Origin: Candidatus Zixiibacteriota bacterium
GTDB taxonomy: Bacteria; Zixibacteria; MSB-5A5; UBA10806; 4484-95
Direction of reading: 5' to 3'
DNA: 64,000 bases
Assembly: GCA_024231855.1 (NCBI GenBank)
Contig: JAAEQD010000178.1
Coordinates: forward strand, 18,132 to 82,131
Within the stretch, counting starts at the first letter, position 1. Every line of letters begins with the position of its first letter. Below, piece after piece: positions 9,525-18,214 of this stretch. A model generated the notes under the pieces. That model worked only from the letters and a program-made list of their open reading frames with translations. It did no database searches and was not told where the DNA came from. Made by a program: the position numbers and the translations under genes.

Positions 9525-12134
9525 CTACAGTTCGTCCTTCAAATCCTGCAGAATTTTCAAGGCTTCGATTGGGGTTAGGTTATCTATCTCCAGCTTCTTC
9601 AGTTTCTCGGCGATTTTCGATTCTTGAGGAGAGAACAACGATATCTGATATGAGTCGACATCGGGCTTTGCCTGTTTCATTTTCTTGCGGACGTTTTCGG
9701 CCGGTTGTTTGGCCTCGAGCTGCTCCAGAATTTTCTTGGCGCGGTTAATTACTTGCTTCGGTAAGCCCGCTAAGCGGGCTACCTCGATGCCGTACGAGTC
9801 ATCACATCCACCGGGCACTATCTTCCTGAGGAATATTATCTTATCTCGTGTTTCTTTAACCGCTACTTGAAGATTATTTATGCCCGGATACAGACTTGCC
9901 ATCTCGGTTAGCTCATGATAATGAGTGGCAAACAACGTTCTTGAGGCGATCTTGGGATTCTCGCTTAGATGTTCGGTCACAGCCCAGGCTAATGATAAGC
10001 CATCGTAGGTTGATGTACCCCGGCCAAGTTCATCGAATAGAACCAGGCTTTTATCTGAGGCGTTGTTGATAATGTTGGCGGTTTCGCTCATCTCCACCAT
10101 AAAGGTGGACTGCCCCTCGGCCAGCCTGTCGGCGGCGCCGACTCGGGTAAAGACGCGATCGATAATCGAGATCGTAGCAGCATCGGCGGGCACGAATCCG
10201 CCCATCTGAGCCATGATTGCGATCAAGCCGACCTGGCGAAGGTATGTCGATTTGCCGGCCATGTTGGGACCGGTGATTATTTGGATTCGTTTATCATCGA
10301 TATTGATAAGTGTGTCGTTAGGGACGAATTCTCCCGGTGGAAGAGATTTCTCAACCATCGGGTGGCGGCCGGCTTTGATATCGATAACACCGGATTTATT
10401 TGATTGATCATCATGAGAAATCATTTTAGGTAAAGCGTAGCCATTAAGACGGGCCACTGTCGCCAATGATTGGAAATAATCGATATCGGCAATCGCCGTC
10501 GCCGTCGCGAGTATCCGAGGAGACAGACTTTTGATCTTGCCTTTGAGTTCGATAAACAGCTCGGCCTCAAGAAGGTTGATCTTCTCCTCGGCCTTAAGGA
10601 TCAACTCCTCTTTATCCTTCATCTCTTCGGTTATATAGCGTTCGGCATTGACCAGTGTCTGTTTGCGTATATACTCATCCGGGGCTTTTTTCGCCTGGGC
10701 TTTTGATATCTCGATATAATAGCCGAACACCTTATTGAAACCGACTTTCAAAGTCGGGATACCGGTACGCTCCCGTTCTTTAGCCTGCAGGTTTTTTATA
10801 TACAATCGGGCATCGGCAATGCCTTCTTTCATATGATCGAGCTGCTCGGAATAGCCGCGTTTGAAAATACGGCCATCGAGATAAGAAACAGGTGGATTTT
10901 CTACTAAAGCTATTTCCAATTCGGGCAGGATATCGGCAAAGTCATCCAGGCCGGTTGCCAAATCACCTATTGTCCCCGCGTACCCTGCTAGCCTTTGCTT
11001 TAGGTTGGCGATAGCTTTAAACGATTCTCTCAAGGCCAATAGATCCCTGGGCGTCGCTCGCCCGGCCACGAACCTCGACAGAATGCGTTCGATATCCTTG
11101 ATCTCCCGAAGTATCTCGATAATATCATCACTGAAGGTTCGGTCGTTGTAGAAATCTTTAACATGAGTTTGACGCTTGATTATTCTTTCCAAATCGGTCA
11201 ATGGCGATACTATCCGTCGGCGTAGAATACGTTTGCCCATCGGAGTGCGGCATTTGTTCAGTAGCCAGAGAAGTGAAAACTCGCGGCTTCCCGATGAGCA
11301 TTCCAGAAGCTCGAGATTGGCGATAGTCGCCGAATCGAGGTACATCTCCCGGCTGCCGGAGGCGCGTATCATCGTCCTGATATGATCCGCCTGGCCCTTT
11401 TTCAGCTTCTTCACATAGTCAAGCAGAGCGCCGGCCGCACCGATAGCCAGAGCCATATCCGATACACCAAAGCCATCCAGCGAGGCCGTGCCGAAATGGG
11501 CTTTGAGATTATCCCGGGCGAAATCGGCCTCATACCGGAATTCCTCGGTGCTCCAGACCGGCGTATTGTTGTGTTTTAGGATATTCGCTATTTGGGCGTT
11601 ATCATTATCCGGTAAAAGAATTTCCGAGGGCATGAAGCGATCCAGAGTTAATTTGAGCTGTGACAATGGCACCTGGTCGAGTATGAATTCGCCGGTGGTG
11701 TAATCCAGAAGCGCCAGGCCGGCGGTTTTGTCATCGGTATGTATTGAGGCGATAAAACTGGAGGCACCATCATCCAATACACCATCAACAGTGATACTGC
11801 CCGGTGTTAAGACCTCAACCACATCGCGTTTGACCAGCCCCTGGGCCAGTTTGGGATCCTCGACCTGTTCGCAGACAGCCACCCCATAACCGGCTTTTAG
11901 TAATCCGGCCAGGTATTTTTCCGCCTGATGGTAAGGTACGCCGGCCAGGGGGATTTTGCCCGATTTGCCATGATTGCGCGAGGTTAGCGTAATACCCAAT
12001 GTCTCGGCCGCTATCTTGGCGTCATCGCCGAACATCTCATAGAAATCGCCCATCCTGAAAAATAGAATGCGGTCGGGGTATTGCTCCTTGATCTTGAGAT
12101 ACTGCTTGATCAATGGTGTGGTTTTATCTGCCAT
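9525..12134 (-). CDS. mutS: DNA mismatch repair protein MutS
   Basis: 869 residues, full length for MutS. The N-terminal mismatch-binding motif is RMGDFYEMF with the Phe-x-Glu pair F31/E33. Connector, lever and clamp domains follow. The ATPase has Walker A GPNMAGKST (~615-623), the STFMVEM signature region, Walker B LVLFDELGRGTS and the FATHYHEL switch His. It recognises mispairs and small loops and recruits MutL; mutL is not in the window. The ATG at 12134 lacks a Shine-Dalgarno and coincides with the predicted transcription start. Convergent with the polysaccharide pair. Confidence 0.98.
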   Translation of the reverse strand: MADKTTPLIKQYLKIKEQYPDRILFFRMGDFYEMFGDDAKIAAETLGITLTSRNHGKSGKIPLAGVPYHQAEKYLAGLLKAGYGVAVCEQVEDPKLAQGLVKRDVVEVLTPGSITVDGVLDDGASSFIASIHTDDKTAGLALLDYTTGEFILDQVPLSQLKLTLDRFMPSEILLPDNDNAQIANILKHNNTPVWSTEEFRYEADFARDNLKAHFGTASLDGFGVSDMALAIGAAGALLDYVKKLKKGQADHIRTMIRASGSREMYLDSATIANLELLECSSGSREFSLLWLLNKCRTPMGKRILRRRIVSPLTDLERIIKRQTHVKDFYNDRTFSDDIIEILREIKDIERILSRFVAGRATPRDLLALRESFKAIANLKQRLAGYAGTIGDLATGLDDFADILPELEIALVENPPVSYLDGRIFKRGYSEQLDHMKEGIADARLYIKNLQAKERERTGIPTLKVGFNKVFGYYIEISKAQAKKAPDEYIRKQTLVNAERYITEEMKDKEELILKAEEKINLLEAELFIELKGKIKSLSPRILATATAIADIDYFQSLATVARLNGYALPKMISHDDQSNKSGVIDIKAGRHPMVEKSLPPGEFVPNDTLINIDDKRIQIITGPNMAGKSTYLRQVGLIAIMAQMGGFVPADAATISIIDRVFTRVGAADRLAEGQSTFMVEMSETANIINNASDKSLVLFDELGRGTSTYDGLSLAWAVTEHLSENPKIASRTLFATHYHELTEMASLYPGINNLQVAVKETRDKIIFLRKIVPGGCDDSYGIEVARLAGLPKQVINRAKKILEQLEAKQPAENVRKKMKQAKPDVDSYQISLFSPQESKIAEKLKKLEIDNLTPIEALKILQDLKDEL

Positions 12135-12140
12135 TGATGT

Positions 12141-12169
12141 AAGTTAATAGAGTACCGATGGAAGGTCAA
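12141..12169 (-). promoter_or_regulatory. Candidate mutS promoter
   Basis: On the minus strand TTGACC (12164-12169), a 17-base spacer, then TAACTT (12141-12146). The expected start of transcription falls at or next to the mutS ATG (12134), implying a leaderless message. The -10 is weak. Confidence 0.35.
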
Positions 12170-12291
12170 TAGATTAGTTAGAAATCGCGCCGGGAGCACA
12201 GGGGATTCTAGCAACGCGAATATAAAGAAACCAATCCCGAAAATACTCGGGGTGGGGCACCCTGCATATTAAATATTACTTCAAATGATAC

Positions 12292-12792
12292 CTAACTGGA
12301 TCTGATGAAATTGCGGATCATGATAAAAATTATGTCAACCCAGCTTCCAATTCGCGTAACTTCTTCCAGATCAGAATTTTGTTTGCTTCTTTCAGAGATT
12401 TTTAACCTTGCCAGGGCTAATCTGGCCTTCTCGGATAACTCGTCATCTTCAGAAGTTGGCAAGATTTCCTGTATTGGTAACGCTTCTAATTCGTTCGGAT
12501 CAAACCAGAACACCTGGCAACGTTTACAGATATCCAATGTCATCATTTTTTCATCAAATGATTTGCTGATCTGCGACATTGTCTTGCCACAATGAGGGCA
12601 TTGGCGGTTGCCAAAGACATCTAATTCCATCACCTTTTGCCAGATAGCCGTTATCATTCCGGGAGCGACATTGAGCCGCCTCAATACCCCCAGACCAACA
12701 GCTTGGCCTTTGCAGGATGGACAGGCATCGATAATACCATCGGAGGATTTCCGTTTTTTTAGTTGCCGGTTACAGTTCGGGCAGACTGGCAT
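12292..12792 (-). CDS. Two-zinc-ribbon protein, paralogue of the rhomboid N-terminus
   Basis: 166 residues. Ribbon 1: MPVCPNCNRQL ... ACPSCKGQAVGL (CxxC-x(~18)-CxxC, residues 4-30). Ribbon 2: QCPHCGKTM ... LDICKRCQVFWFDPNELEAL, a zf-TFIIB-like ribbon. The same two ribbons in the same order and spacing start the rhomboid gene at 13423-14571 (MPVCPKCTRSL ... CGKCRGRAIGL ... QCPQCNTSM ... DYCRECRLIWID), so this is a duplicate without the protease domain. A short hydrophobic C-terminus (IIFIMIRNFI) may touch the membrane. It begins 5 bases after the stop of the small membrane protein upstream. Function unknown. Confidence 0.75.
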   Translation of the reverse strand: MPVCPNCNRQLKKRKSSDGIIDACPSCKGQAVGLGVLRRLNVAPGMITAIWQKVMELDVFGNRQCPHCGKTMSQISKSFDEKMMTLDICKRCQVFWFDPNELEALPIQEILPTSEDDELSEKARLALARLKISERSKQNSDLEEVTRIGSWVDIIFIMIRNFIRSS

Positions 12793-12797
12793 GGCAT

Positions 12798-13262
12798 TTA
12801 TGTTTCCTGTTTAGATTTTATTTTTTCGTGGTACATCCAATTATAGTAATTGCTTATTTGAAATGTAAAGAATGGCCAGGAAAGCCAGTAACACAGGCGT
12901 AAAAAACTAGGTTGTCTATTCATCCCATATTTTTCCAACGAGAATACTGCTAAAAATCCAATAGTACTGATAATTAATGCTATATGGAAATTTCTAAAAA
13001 TAACATATTGAAATTTCCCGAGTATCTCCCATTTGTCCCAATTTGCTTTTGAATCATTAAATCTATCATTTAATCTTTTTAAACGCCATCTGCCTAAAAA
13101 AAGCAATAGAACGCTTAATCCAATAAAAAATAGGCAGATAAAAAAAGGATATTCGAATAAAATGTTTTTCCCTCCAATTAGCAGATAATCAGCGGTACTG
13201 CACAATAGAAATGAAATCAGAATAGTGATTAATGGAATTACCTGGTATTTCAGTTCTTTCAT
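12798..13262 (-). CDS. Small four-helix membrane protein (family with SKxxWxxWExxGK motif)
   Basis: 154 residues from the ATG at 13262. A start at 13277 is possible, but AAGGAG lies 7 bases before 13262 and the paralogue at 15560 begins at the same residue (MKEVKY/MKELKY). Predicted helices: ~7-25, 33-55, ~85-110 and ~125-140, with a cytoplasmic-looking loop SKANWDKWEILGKFQY between helices 2 and 3. Closest relative in the window is 15096-15560; more distant ones are 14578-15036 and 15622-16080. Not a family I recognise. It starts the second transcription unit of the rhomboid locus. Confidence 0.7.
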   Translation of the reverse strand: MKELKYQVIPLITILISFLLCSTADYLLIGGKNILFEYPFFICLFFIGLSVLLLFLGRWRLKRLNDRFNDSKANWDKWEILGKFQYVIFRNFHIALIISTIGFLAVFSLEKYGMNRQPSFLRLCYWLSWPFFTFQISNYYNWMYHEKIKSKQET

Positions 13263-13296
13263 TGTGATCTCCTTCATTTGTGCCAGATCTAAGTAT

Positions 13297-13325
13297 AATA
13301 TACCTTAAACAGGTTCAATATTCAA
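13297..13325 (-). promoter_or_regulatory. Promoter of the second unit of the rhomboid locus
   Basis: TTGAAT (13320-13325), 17-base spacer, TATATT (13297-13302) on the minus strand. The surrounding ~70 bases match the region upstream of 16080 (shared CAATAA..GTTGAATA, CTGTTT, TAGATCTG blocks), so the promoter was duplicated together with the gene. Confidence 0.6.
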
Positions 13326-13359
13326 CGTTTATTGACAATGAATTTACGTAAATAAATAT

Positions 13360-13382
13360 GCGGCAGGTGGCCGATCCCTGCC
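13360..13382. terminator. GC-rich hairpin after the rhomboid gene's promoter-proximal neighbour
   Basis: GGCAGG and CCTGCC can pair around a ~10-base loop within 13360-13382, between the rhomboid stop (13423) and the next promoter. A similar hairpin (CGCGGCAGG ... CCTACCGCG, 16180-16206) occupies the equivalent place near 16.2 kb. No T-tract; could be a terminator or a dispersed repeat. Confidence 0.3.
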
Positions 13383-13422
13383 CCTTGCTGATCTGGAAGG
13401 CTTAGGGTGGCTATTTTTTAAA

Positions 13423-14571
13423 TTATCGAACATCCGGCAAATTCTGGTTCGCCAGGGTTGAATCTTTCTGCTTATTACGATGTTTTACGTATAATCCCGC
13501 ACCTAGTCCGACTATCAGTCCACCAATGTGACCAAGGGCCGAGACATAACCGGTACCTTTCAGTTGTTCAATTAAGTATTCTATCTGTAAGATGGCATAT
13601 AACAAGAAGAAGTATTTAACGGAGATATTAATCCAGTGAAAATAGAAATATAATGAAAGAACAATTTTGAACTTCTTTTTGGGGAAAAGTACCGTATAAA
13701 AAGCCATCAAACCAAATATGCCGGCGCTGGCGCCAATAACCGGTATATCAGGTCGATTTGTGAATATGCCATGCAGTATCGTCCCTCCAATATGAGAGCC
13801 CAGAAGTAGGACTATGAATTTGGCGCGACCTATCAAGTCCTCGACATTATCGCCAAATACGATGTAGAAATAGAGGTTCCCTATTAAGTGCCAGAGGTCG
13901 GCGTGAAGCATAAGCGATGTTATAATTGTCAAACCGCTATATCTGTACCATTGAGAAGGTATAAAACCAAAGGTATACGCTACACTTTTTAGATCGATTA
14001 AAGAGACAAGAAATACTAACGCGATCACAGCCGCCGAAATCCAAACCAATAGAGGTAATTTACTTAACTCATAATCACCCGATTCTATCGGGAACCCGAT
14101 TATTCCCAGGATATACTCCCACCAGGTATCCGGCGGATCAGTATAACTATCACCGTGAAGCTCGCTATGATGTTTTCTTAAACCGGTGATCTCAGGTCTG
14201 GGATCATTTTTCGCGGATTTGTTCGCCGATTCTGGGGGTTCAGGCTTAAACCATGACAGTTTTTTATATTCCCGGTGATCGATCCAGATTAGGCGGCATT
14301 CCCGGCAATAGTCTATTTTTAATGATTTGTTTTTCAGGCTAATTTTATCCGAGGACATCGATGTATTACATTGAGGGCATTGTCGGCCGTTTGATTTGTC
14401 AGATTCATTGGCTTCACGCCGGATATTGAGTAAAAATTCTTCAGGCATATTTTGCTTTTTAAGAACATCCAGGCCGATAGCCCGACCTCGGCATTTACCG
14501 CAGGCAAAGGCGTAACCGCCATCAACTTTTTCGCGGTTTAAAGAACGCGTGCATTTTGGGCAAACCGGCAT
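13423..14571 (-). CDS. Rhomboid-family intramembrane serine protease with N-terminal double zinc ribbon
   Basis: 382 residues. Residues 1-~105 are two zinc ribbons (CPKC/CGKC, then CPQC/CREC). A linker (~106-165) leads to a six- or seven-helix rhomboid domain. Diagnostic features: HADLWHLIGN after the second helix, GASAGIFG with the catalytic Ser (~282) in helix 4, and ALGHIGGLIVGLGAG with the catalytic His (~346) in helix 6. It would cleave substrates inside the membrane. A zinc-ribbon front end is seen in some rhomboids, but a stand-alone paralogue of it (12292-12792) and four paralogous small membrane proteins beside it are unusual. It begins 6 bases after 14578-15036, so they are one operon. 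Confidence 0.88.
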   Translation of the reverse strand: MPVCPKCTRSLNREKVDGGYAFACGKCRGRAIGLDVLKKQNMPEEFLLNIRREANESDKSNGRQCPQCNTSMSSDKISLKNKSLKIDYCRECRLIWIDHREYKKLSWFKPEPPESANKSAKNDPRPEITGLRKHHSELHGDSYTDPPDTWWEYILGIIGFPIESGDYELSKLPLLVWISAAVIALVFLVSLIDLKSVAYTFGFIPSQWYRYSGLTIITSLMLHADLWHLIGNLYFYIVFGDNVEDLIGRAKFIVLLLGSHIGGTILHGIFTNRPDIPVIGASAGIFGLMAFYTVLFPKKKFKIVLSLYFYFHWINISVKYFFLLYAILQIEYLIEQLKGTGYVSALGHIGGLIVGLGAGLYVKHRNKQKDSTLANQNLPDVR

Positions 14572-14577
14572 AACAGG

Positions 14578-15036
14578 CTATCTTTGAGGCTCGGTTTTTT
14601 TCTGCTGATGGAATTGCCAGAGATAATTGTTACTAATAAGTGAGCATGAAAACATCGTATATACTGAAATACATATAACTTCTATGAGAATCTTATTATC
14701 ATAAAAGTAATTAATCGCTTTTGCAACAAAATAAGATACAATTAACGCAATAATAGTCTGAAAAAATACCCTATAAGTAATAAATCTTCTCTTTCCGAGA
14801 ATTTCCCATTTACCCCATTTAATTTTTGATTTATTGTATGCGCCAGCAGTTCTATTTTTAAAAAGATTAAATAAATAGTAATATATGGGACTCACAAGAA
14901 GCATTCCAACCAGACATCCAAGGAAGGTAGATAATTTAAAAGTCTGACCATCGTCAACAGAAAGATTGAAAGCCACAGGTAATAAAAATACCGGCATGAA
15001 AGCCAAGGCAATCCAGATGTATTTTTTATCTTCCAT
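14578..15036 (-). CDS. Small four-helix membrane protein, paralogue
   Basis: 152 residues: MEDKKYIWIALAFMPVFLLPV, further helices at ~37-58, ~88-110 and ~118-135, and the loop SKIKWGKWEILGKRRFITYR. Nearly the same N-terminus as 15622-16080, while the KWEILGK loop is identical to that of 12798-13262, which ties the two sub-types into one family. It ends 6 bases before the rhomboid start, making it a candidate partner or substrate (inference from position only). Confidence 0.7.
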   Translation of the reverse strand: MEDKKYIWIALAFMPVFLLPVAFNLSVDDGQTFKLSTFLGCLVGMLLVSPIYYYLFNLFKNRTAGAYNKSKIKWGKWEILGKRRFITYRVFFQTIIALIVSYFVAKAINYFYDNKILIEVICISVYTMFSCSLISNNYLWQFHQQKKTEPQR

Positions 15037-15095
15037 TTTAGCTTCTCAAGTTATGCCATAAGCGTTTTATTGGCTCTAACATTTTGGATTAATAG

Positions 15096-15560
15096 TTAAG
15101 TTTCTGATTTTGATTTTGCCTTTTTGTGGTACATCCATTTGAAATAGTTGGATATTTGCAAATGCTGGAATGGCAAAATTAAAATATAACTCAAGGATGC
15201 AATACTTGGCTGTCTATTCATTCCATAATGGTCAAACGAGAACACTGCAATAAATCCAACTACTGCAATTATTAAGGCTATATAAATGTTTCTAAAAACA
15301 ATATATTGAAATTTGCCCCGTTTTTCCCATGTATCCCAATCAGCTTTTGAATCACTAGGCCCATCATTAAGATTTTTTAAATGCCATCTAGCGACAAAAA
15401 ACAATATCACGCTATACCCAATAAAGAATAGGAAAACATAAATGATATGATCAAATAAATTATAGTTACTTCCCAAAAACAACATATCTACTATATTTCC
15501 AAGTACTAATACGATTAGAATAGTGATTAAAGGTATTGCTAAATACTTTACTTCCTTCAT
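15096..15560 (-). CDS. Small four-helix membrane protein, paralogue
   Basis: 154 residues: MKEVKYLAIPLITILIVLVLG, helix ~35-55, loop SKADWDTWEKRGKFQYIVFR, helices ~83-107 and ~115-135, and a basic tail KAKSKSET. Very similar to 12798-13262 along its full length, including the final SK(S/Q)ET. Third or second gene of the rhomboid operon (59 bases to the next gene). Confidence 0.7.
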   Translation of the reverse strand: MKEVKYLAIPLITILIVLVLGNIVDMLFLGSNYNLFDHIIYVFLFFIGYSVILFFVARWHLKNLNDGPSDSKADWDTWEKRGKFQYIVFRNIYIALIIAVVGFIAVFSFDHYGMNRQPSIASLSYILILPFQHLQISNYFKWMYHKKAKSKSET

Positions 15561-15621
15561 AATAACTTTCCCATATTATGCCTATCTGGCGCTACTTGTT
15601 TGCGTATTTTAACATGGTTTT

Positions 15622-16080
15622 TTATAACTGAGATTCCGCTTTTTTCTGCTGATGGATATTCCAGAAACGATTGTAAAGAATTAGAGTTATCGAGAAACCT
15701 AAATACATCGTAAGAAATACTACCAACAGGCGATTATCTTTTATATAGAGGTAATTTATCGCTTCGATTACAACATAGGAAATGATTAAAGCCAGTATTG
15801 TATGAGAGATTAGCCTATAGGCTATAAATTTTCTCCATCCGAGCTTCTCCCATTTGCCCCAATCTATTTTTGCTTTAACGTAAAAATCAGCCGCTTTATT
15901 TTGAATATAATTGAAAACTAAAAAGTATAGAGGACTGATTATAAGTATAAATCCCAGATGTTTAATGATGGTAATTAAGTTAATATTGTCAACTCCATCA
16001 CCAAAATGAATAATTGTTCCGGGTAATAAGAATACCGGCATGAATGCCAGGGCAATCCAAATGAGTTTTTTACTTTCCAT
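15622..16080 (-). CDS. Small four-helix membrane protein, paralogue; first gene of the rhomboid operon
   Basis: 152 residues from the ATG at 16080. The upstream ATG at 16092 is less likely: GGAG lies 6 bases before 16080 and the paralogue at 15036 aligns from there (MESKKLIWIALAFMPVFLLPG). Contains the loop KAKIDWGKWEKLGWRKF and four hydrophobic segments. A good promoter lies at 16115-16143. Confidence 0.7.
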   Translation of the reverse strand: MESKKLIWIALAFMPVFLLPGTIIHFGDGVDNINLITIIKHLGFILIISPLYFLVFNYIQNKAADFYVKAKIDWGKWEKLGWRKFIAYRLISHTILALIISYVVIEAINYLYIKDNRLLVVFLTMYLGFSITLILYNRFWNIHQQKKAESQL

Positions 16081-16114
16081 TTCGATCTCCATTAATTGAG
16101 TCAGATCTAACTAA

Positions 16115-16143
16115 AGTATATAAGAAACAGCCAATTTATTCAA
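16115..16143 (-). promoter_or_regulatory. Promoter of the rhomboid operon
   Basis: TTGAAT (16138-16143), exactly 17 bases, TATACT (16115-16120) on the minus strand, 35 bases upstream of the first ATG. Conserved with the promoter at 13297-13325. Confidence 0.65.
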
Positions 16144-16261
16144 CAGTTATTGATATGAAATGCGTGTAAATAATAAACGCGGCAGGAGCTTGTCCCCTAC
16201 CGCGTGTTGACCAAAATGGCCTGTAGGATGGTTTTATTTTCTAAGCCGTCGCAATGCCCGG

Positions 16262-17908
16262 CTAATCCAGATAGCCCGCGTCAGCTATCGATTTAATCTT
16301 CTGGCTCCAGTTCAGCCGCTGCACGACATTAACTTGCGGTGTGCCGGGCGGTAGGTTGGCCGGGTCGAGCAGATCGGGATCGAACGCCCAGTCACGATTT
16401 GGCGGTTTGTAATAGCTGCCGCTCCATTCGCCATCGCTTTGCCTGGCGTACCAGAGATCGACCGCCGAACCGCGCCAGGTGAAATTAACATTTTTCCAGT
16501 TTTCTAAAAACCTGGGTAAGTTTTCAAAGCCGCCGCTATAATTGTTCCCCGTCGATTCGGTATTGCCGGTCATATAGCTGGCGTTTACCTGGGTTTCGCT
16601 GGCCATACGATCATCTCTTGATCCGCCGCTGTTGGCGTCATCCCAGTTGTTTGACAAGATAGTCAGGGCATCAGTCATGAGCGCAGCCGGTTTCTTGTTA
16701 ACGGTATTGTAATCACCAACGGTGTAAAGTGGATTGTCAGTGGCTATCGTTAACGCCGAATTCAACTGTTCACCATCAACCAATCTCAAAGCGCTGACGT
16801 AAGAATCGTTATGAGGCTGTGATGAGTATAATATACCGTTCGATGGGAAATACGCCGATGAATTCAATCTGTCAATATTGAGATCGATGGAGTATACCGT
16901 TTTGCCCTCTCGCGCGTCATAAAACGAGTCGGTCGAAAGCACGCCCTCGGCGATTAGATTACCGGTTACGTTTACCCATGTTCCGGCGGCATCGTAATAA
17001 GCGTTACCATCGACAATCTTTAATCCGGCTTGATTTTCGAAACTGTCAGGATTGCCATCGCCCCGATCTATAAGATTGGTCACCGGACCATCGGTGACCA
17101 CCGGCATATAGAGCTCGGTGATACCATGACTGCCATCCTCGACAGTGCCGTCCCAGCGTGCCAGAGATTCGTTAACCCAATCGGGATCATCGGAATCGAG
17201 AAACGTATTATCGGCGTTTTTCATAGTTTGATAGTTACCATCAGAATCCCTGATCCAAACATCATTACTCGATGTACCCATGCCGGATCCTGATTTACGG
17301 CCATGATTAATCAGACCGGCGGCGGTCATATATGAATCGATATAAAGGTCAGATCCGGCTTGAACATATATATCTTTATTAGCGTGAACACGTCCCCCCA
17401 GAGTCATATCCGGTCCCGGCGCGATTTCCAAATCATATTCATAAAATACGGCGAACTGAAAAACCGGAATAAGCGCGTCGGCCAGTTCCATTTTGAGTTC
17501 AACGCCGGTGGCACTGCTGTTATCGACGCCAAATGAATTGATCGTAAATGTTTTCACCAAGCCGTAAAGGCCCTTATACGCGCCGGCATCAAGTTGTGTA
17601 TTTTGCGCGGGACCATTATCGGCCACATCATAAACATAAGTATAGTGCATTTCCGTGGTAGAATCCGATGGCAACGGATCAGGTGCCTCGCCGGTGGTCT
17701 GGAAGCTGGTGGTTATGGAAGCCGCGGCCTTTTCCAGGCCCGATTCGGCGGCATAGAAAGCCCCGGTTGCCCGACTCTCGTTGTCCGCTATTTGCATGTC
17801 ATTATTAGATGTCGTTATAGAGGCAATACCGATTAATGACAACATGAAAAGGATCGACAGGCAAACGAGTAATACGATGCCTGATTCATTGTTTGTTTTA
17901 TTTAACAT
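16262..17908 (-). CDS. PilX-like type IV pilus-associated protein
   Basis: 548 residues from the ATG at 17908. A second ATG at 17914 sits only one base from the AAAGGGG ribosome site, while 17908 has the correct 7-base spacing. Residues ~8-30 are a hydrophobic helix (GIVLLVCLSILFMLSLIGIASI) followed by NNDMQIADNESRATGAFYAAESGLEKA, the PilX N-terminal signature of minor pilins and pilus assembly proteins. The remaining ~480 residues are a large extracellular region rich in Asp, Asn and Gly (GGRVHANKDIYVQAGSDLYI). Similar long PilX-like proteins occur in FCB bacteria; precise role unknown. Isolated from other pilus genes here. Confidence 0.75.
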   Translation of the reverse strand: MLNKTNNESGIVLLVCLSILFMLSLIGIASITTSNNDMQIADNESRATGAFYAAESGLEKAAASITTSFQTTGEAPDPLPSDSTTEMHYTYVYDVADNGPAQNTQLDAGAYKGLYGLVKTFTINSFGVDNSSATGVELKMELADALIPVFQFAVFYEYDLEIAPGPDMTLGGRVHANKDIYVQAGSDLYIDSYMTAAGLINHGRKSGSGMGTSSNDVWIRDSDGNYQTMKNADNTFLDSDDPDWVNESLARWDGTVEDGSHGITELYMPVVTDGPVTNLIDRGDGNPDSFENQAGLKIVDGNAYYDAAGTWVNVTGNLIAEGVLSTDSFYDAREGKTVYSIDLNIDRLNSSAYFPSNGILYSSQPHNDSYVSALRLVDGEQLNSALTIATDNPLYTVGDYNTVNKKPAALMTDALTILSNNWDDANSGGSRDDRMASETQVNASYMTGNTESTGNNYSGGFENLPRFLENWKNVNFTWRGSAVDLWYARQSDGEWSGSYYKPPNRDWAFDPDLLDPANLPPGTPQVNVVQRLNWSQKIKSIADAGYLD

Positions 17909-18214
17909 AAGCATTCCCCTTTCTATTTATCGCCTATAACTATGGCAAAACATGTTCCAAAACACTTATTAATTAGGGTATCATTATGTTAGATAACAAG
18001 TTACACCAATTTTTGCAGGTGGATATTTGGTTAAAGCAATTATAAATGTTGTCATAAATGTAAGTATTTATCGGTATTGGCTATATACTATGGGGAATTC
18101 CCCATACTCTGACTCTTCTTTTCAATACAGTAGCCTAAGTGACAGGTTTATTCGAACAGATTAGTAATGAGCAAATATTAAATCGTATAAGCGAAAATGG
18201 TTAGGTTTATCTCA
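17909..18214. other. Intergenic region with an 18-base palindrome
   Basis: 306 AT-rich bases between two minus-strand genes. It holds the perfect palindrome at 18089-18106 and probably the promoter of the PilX-like gene; no convincing coding frame. Confidence 0.5.
18089..18106. promoter_or_regulatory. Perfect 18-base palindrome, possible operator
   Basis: TATGGGGAATTCCCCATA, arms of 9 bases without spacer. The form suits a dimeric repressor or activator site rather than a terminator (no loop, no T-tract). It lies 181 bases upstream of the PilX-like start and 109 bases after the SPOR gene's stop. Seen once in the window. Confidence 0.35.
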
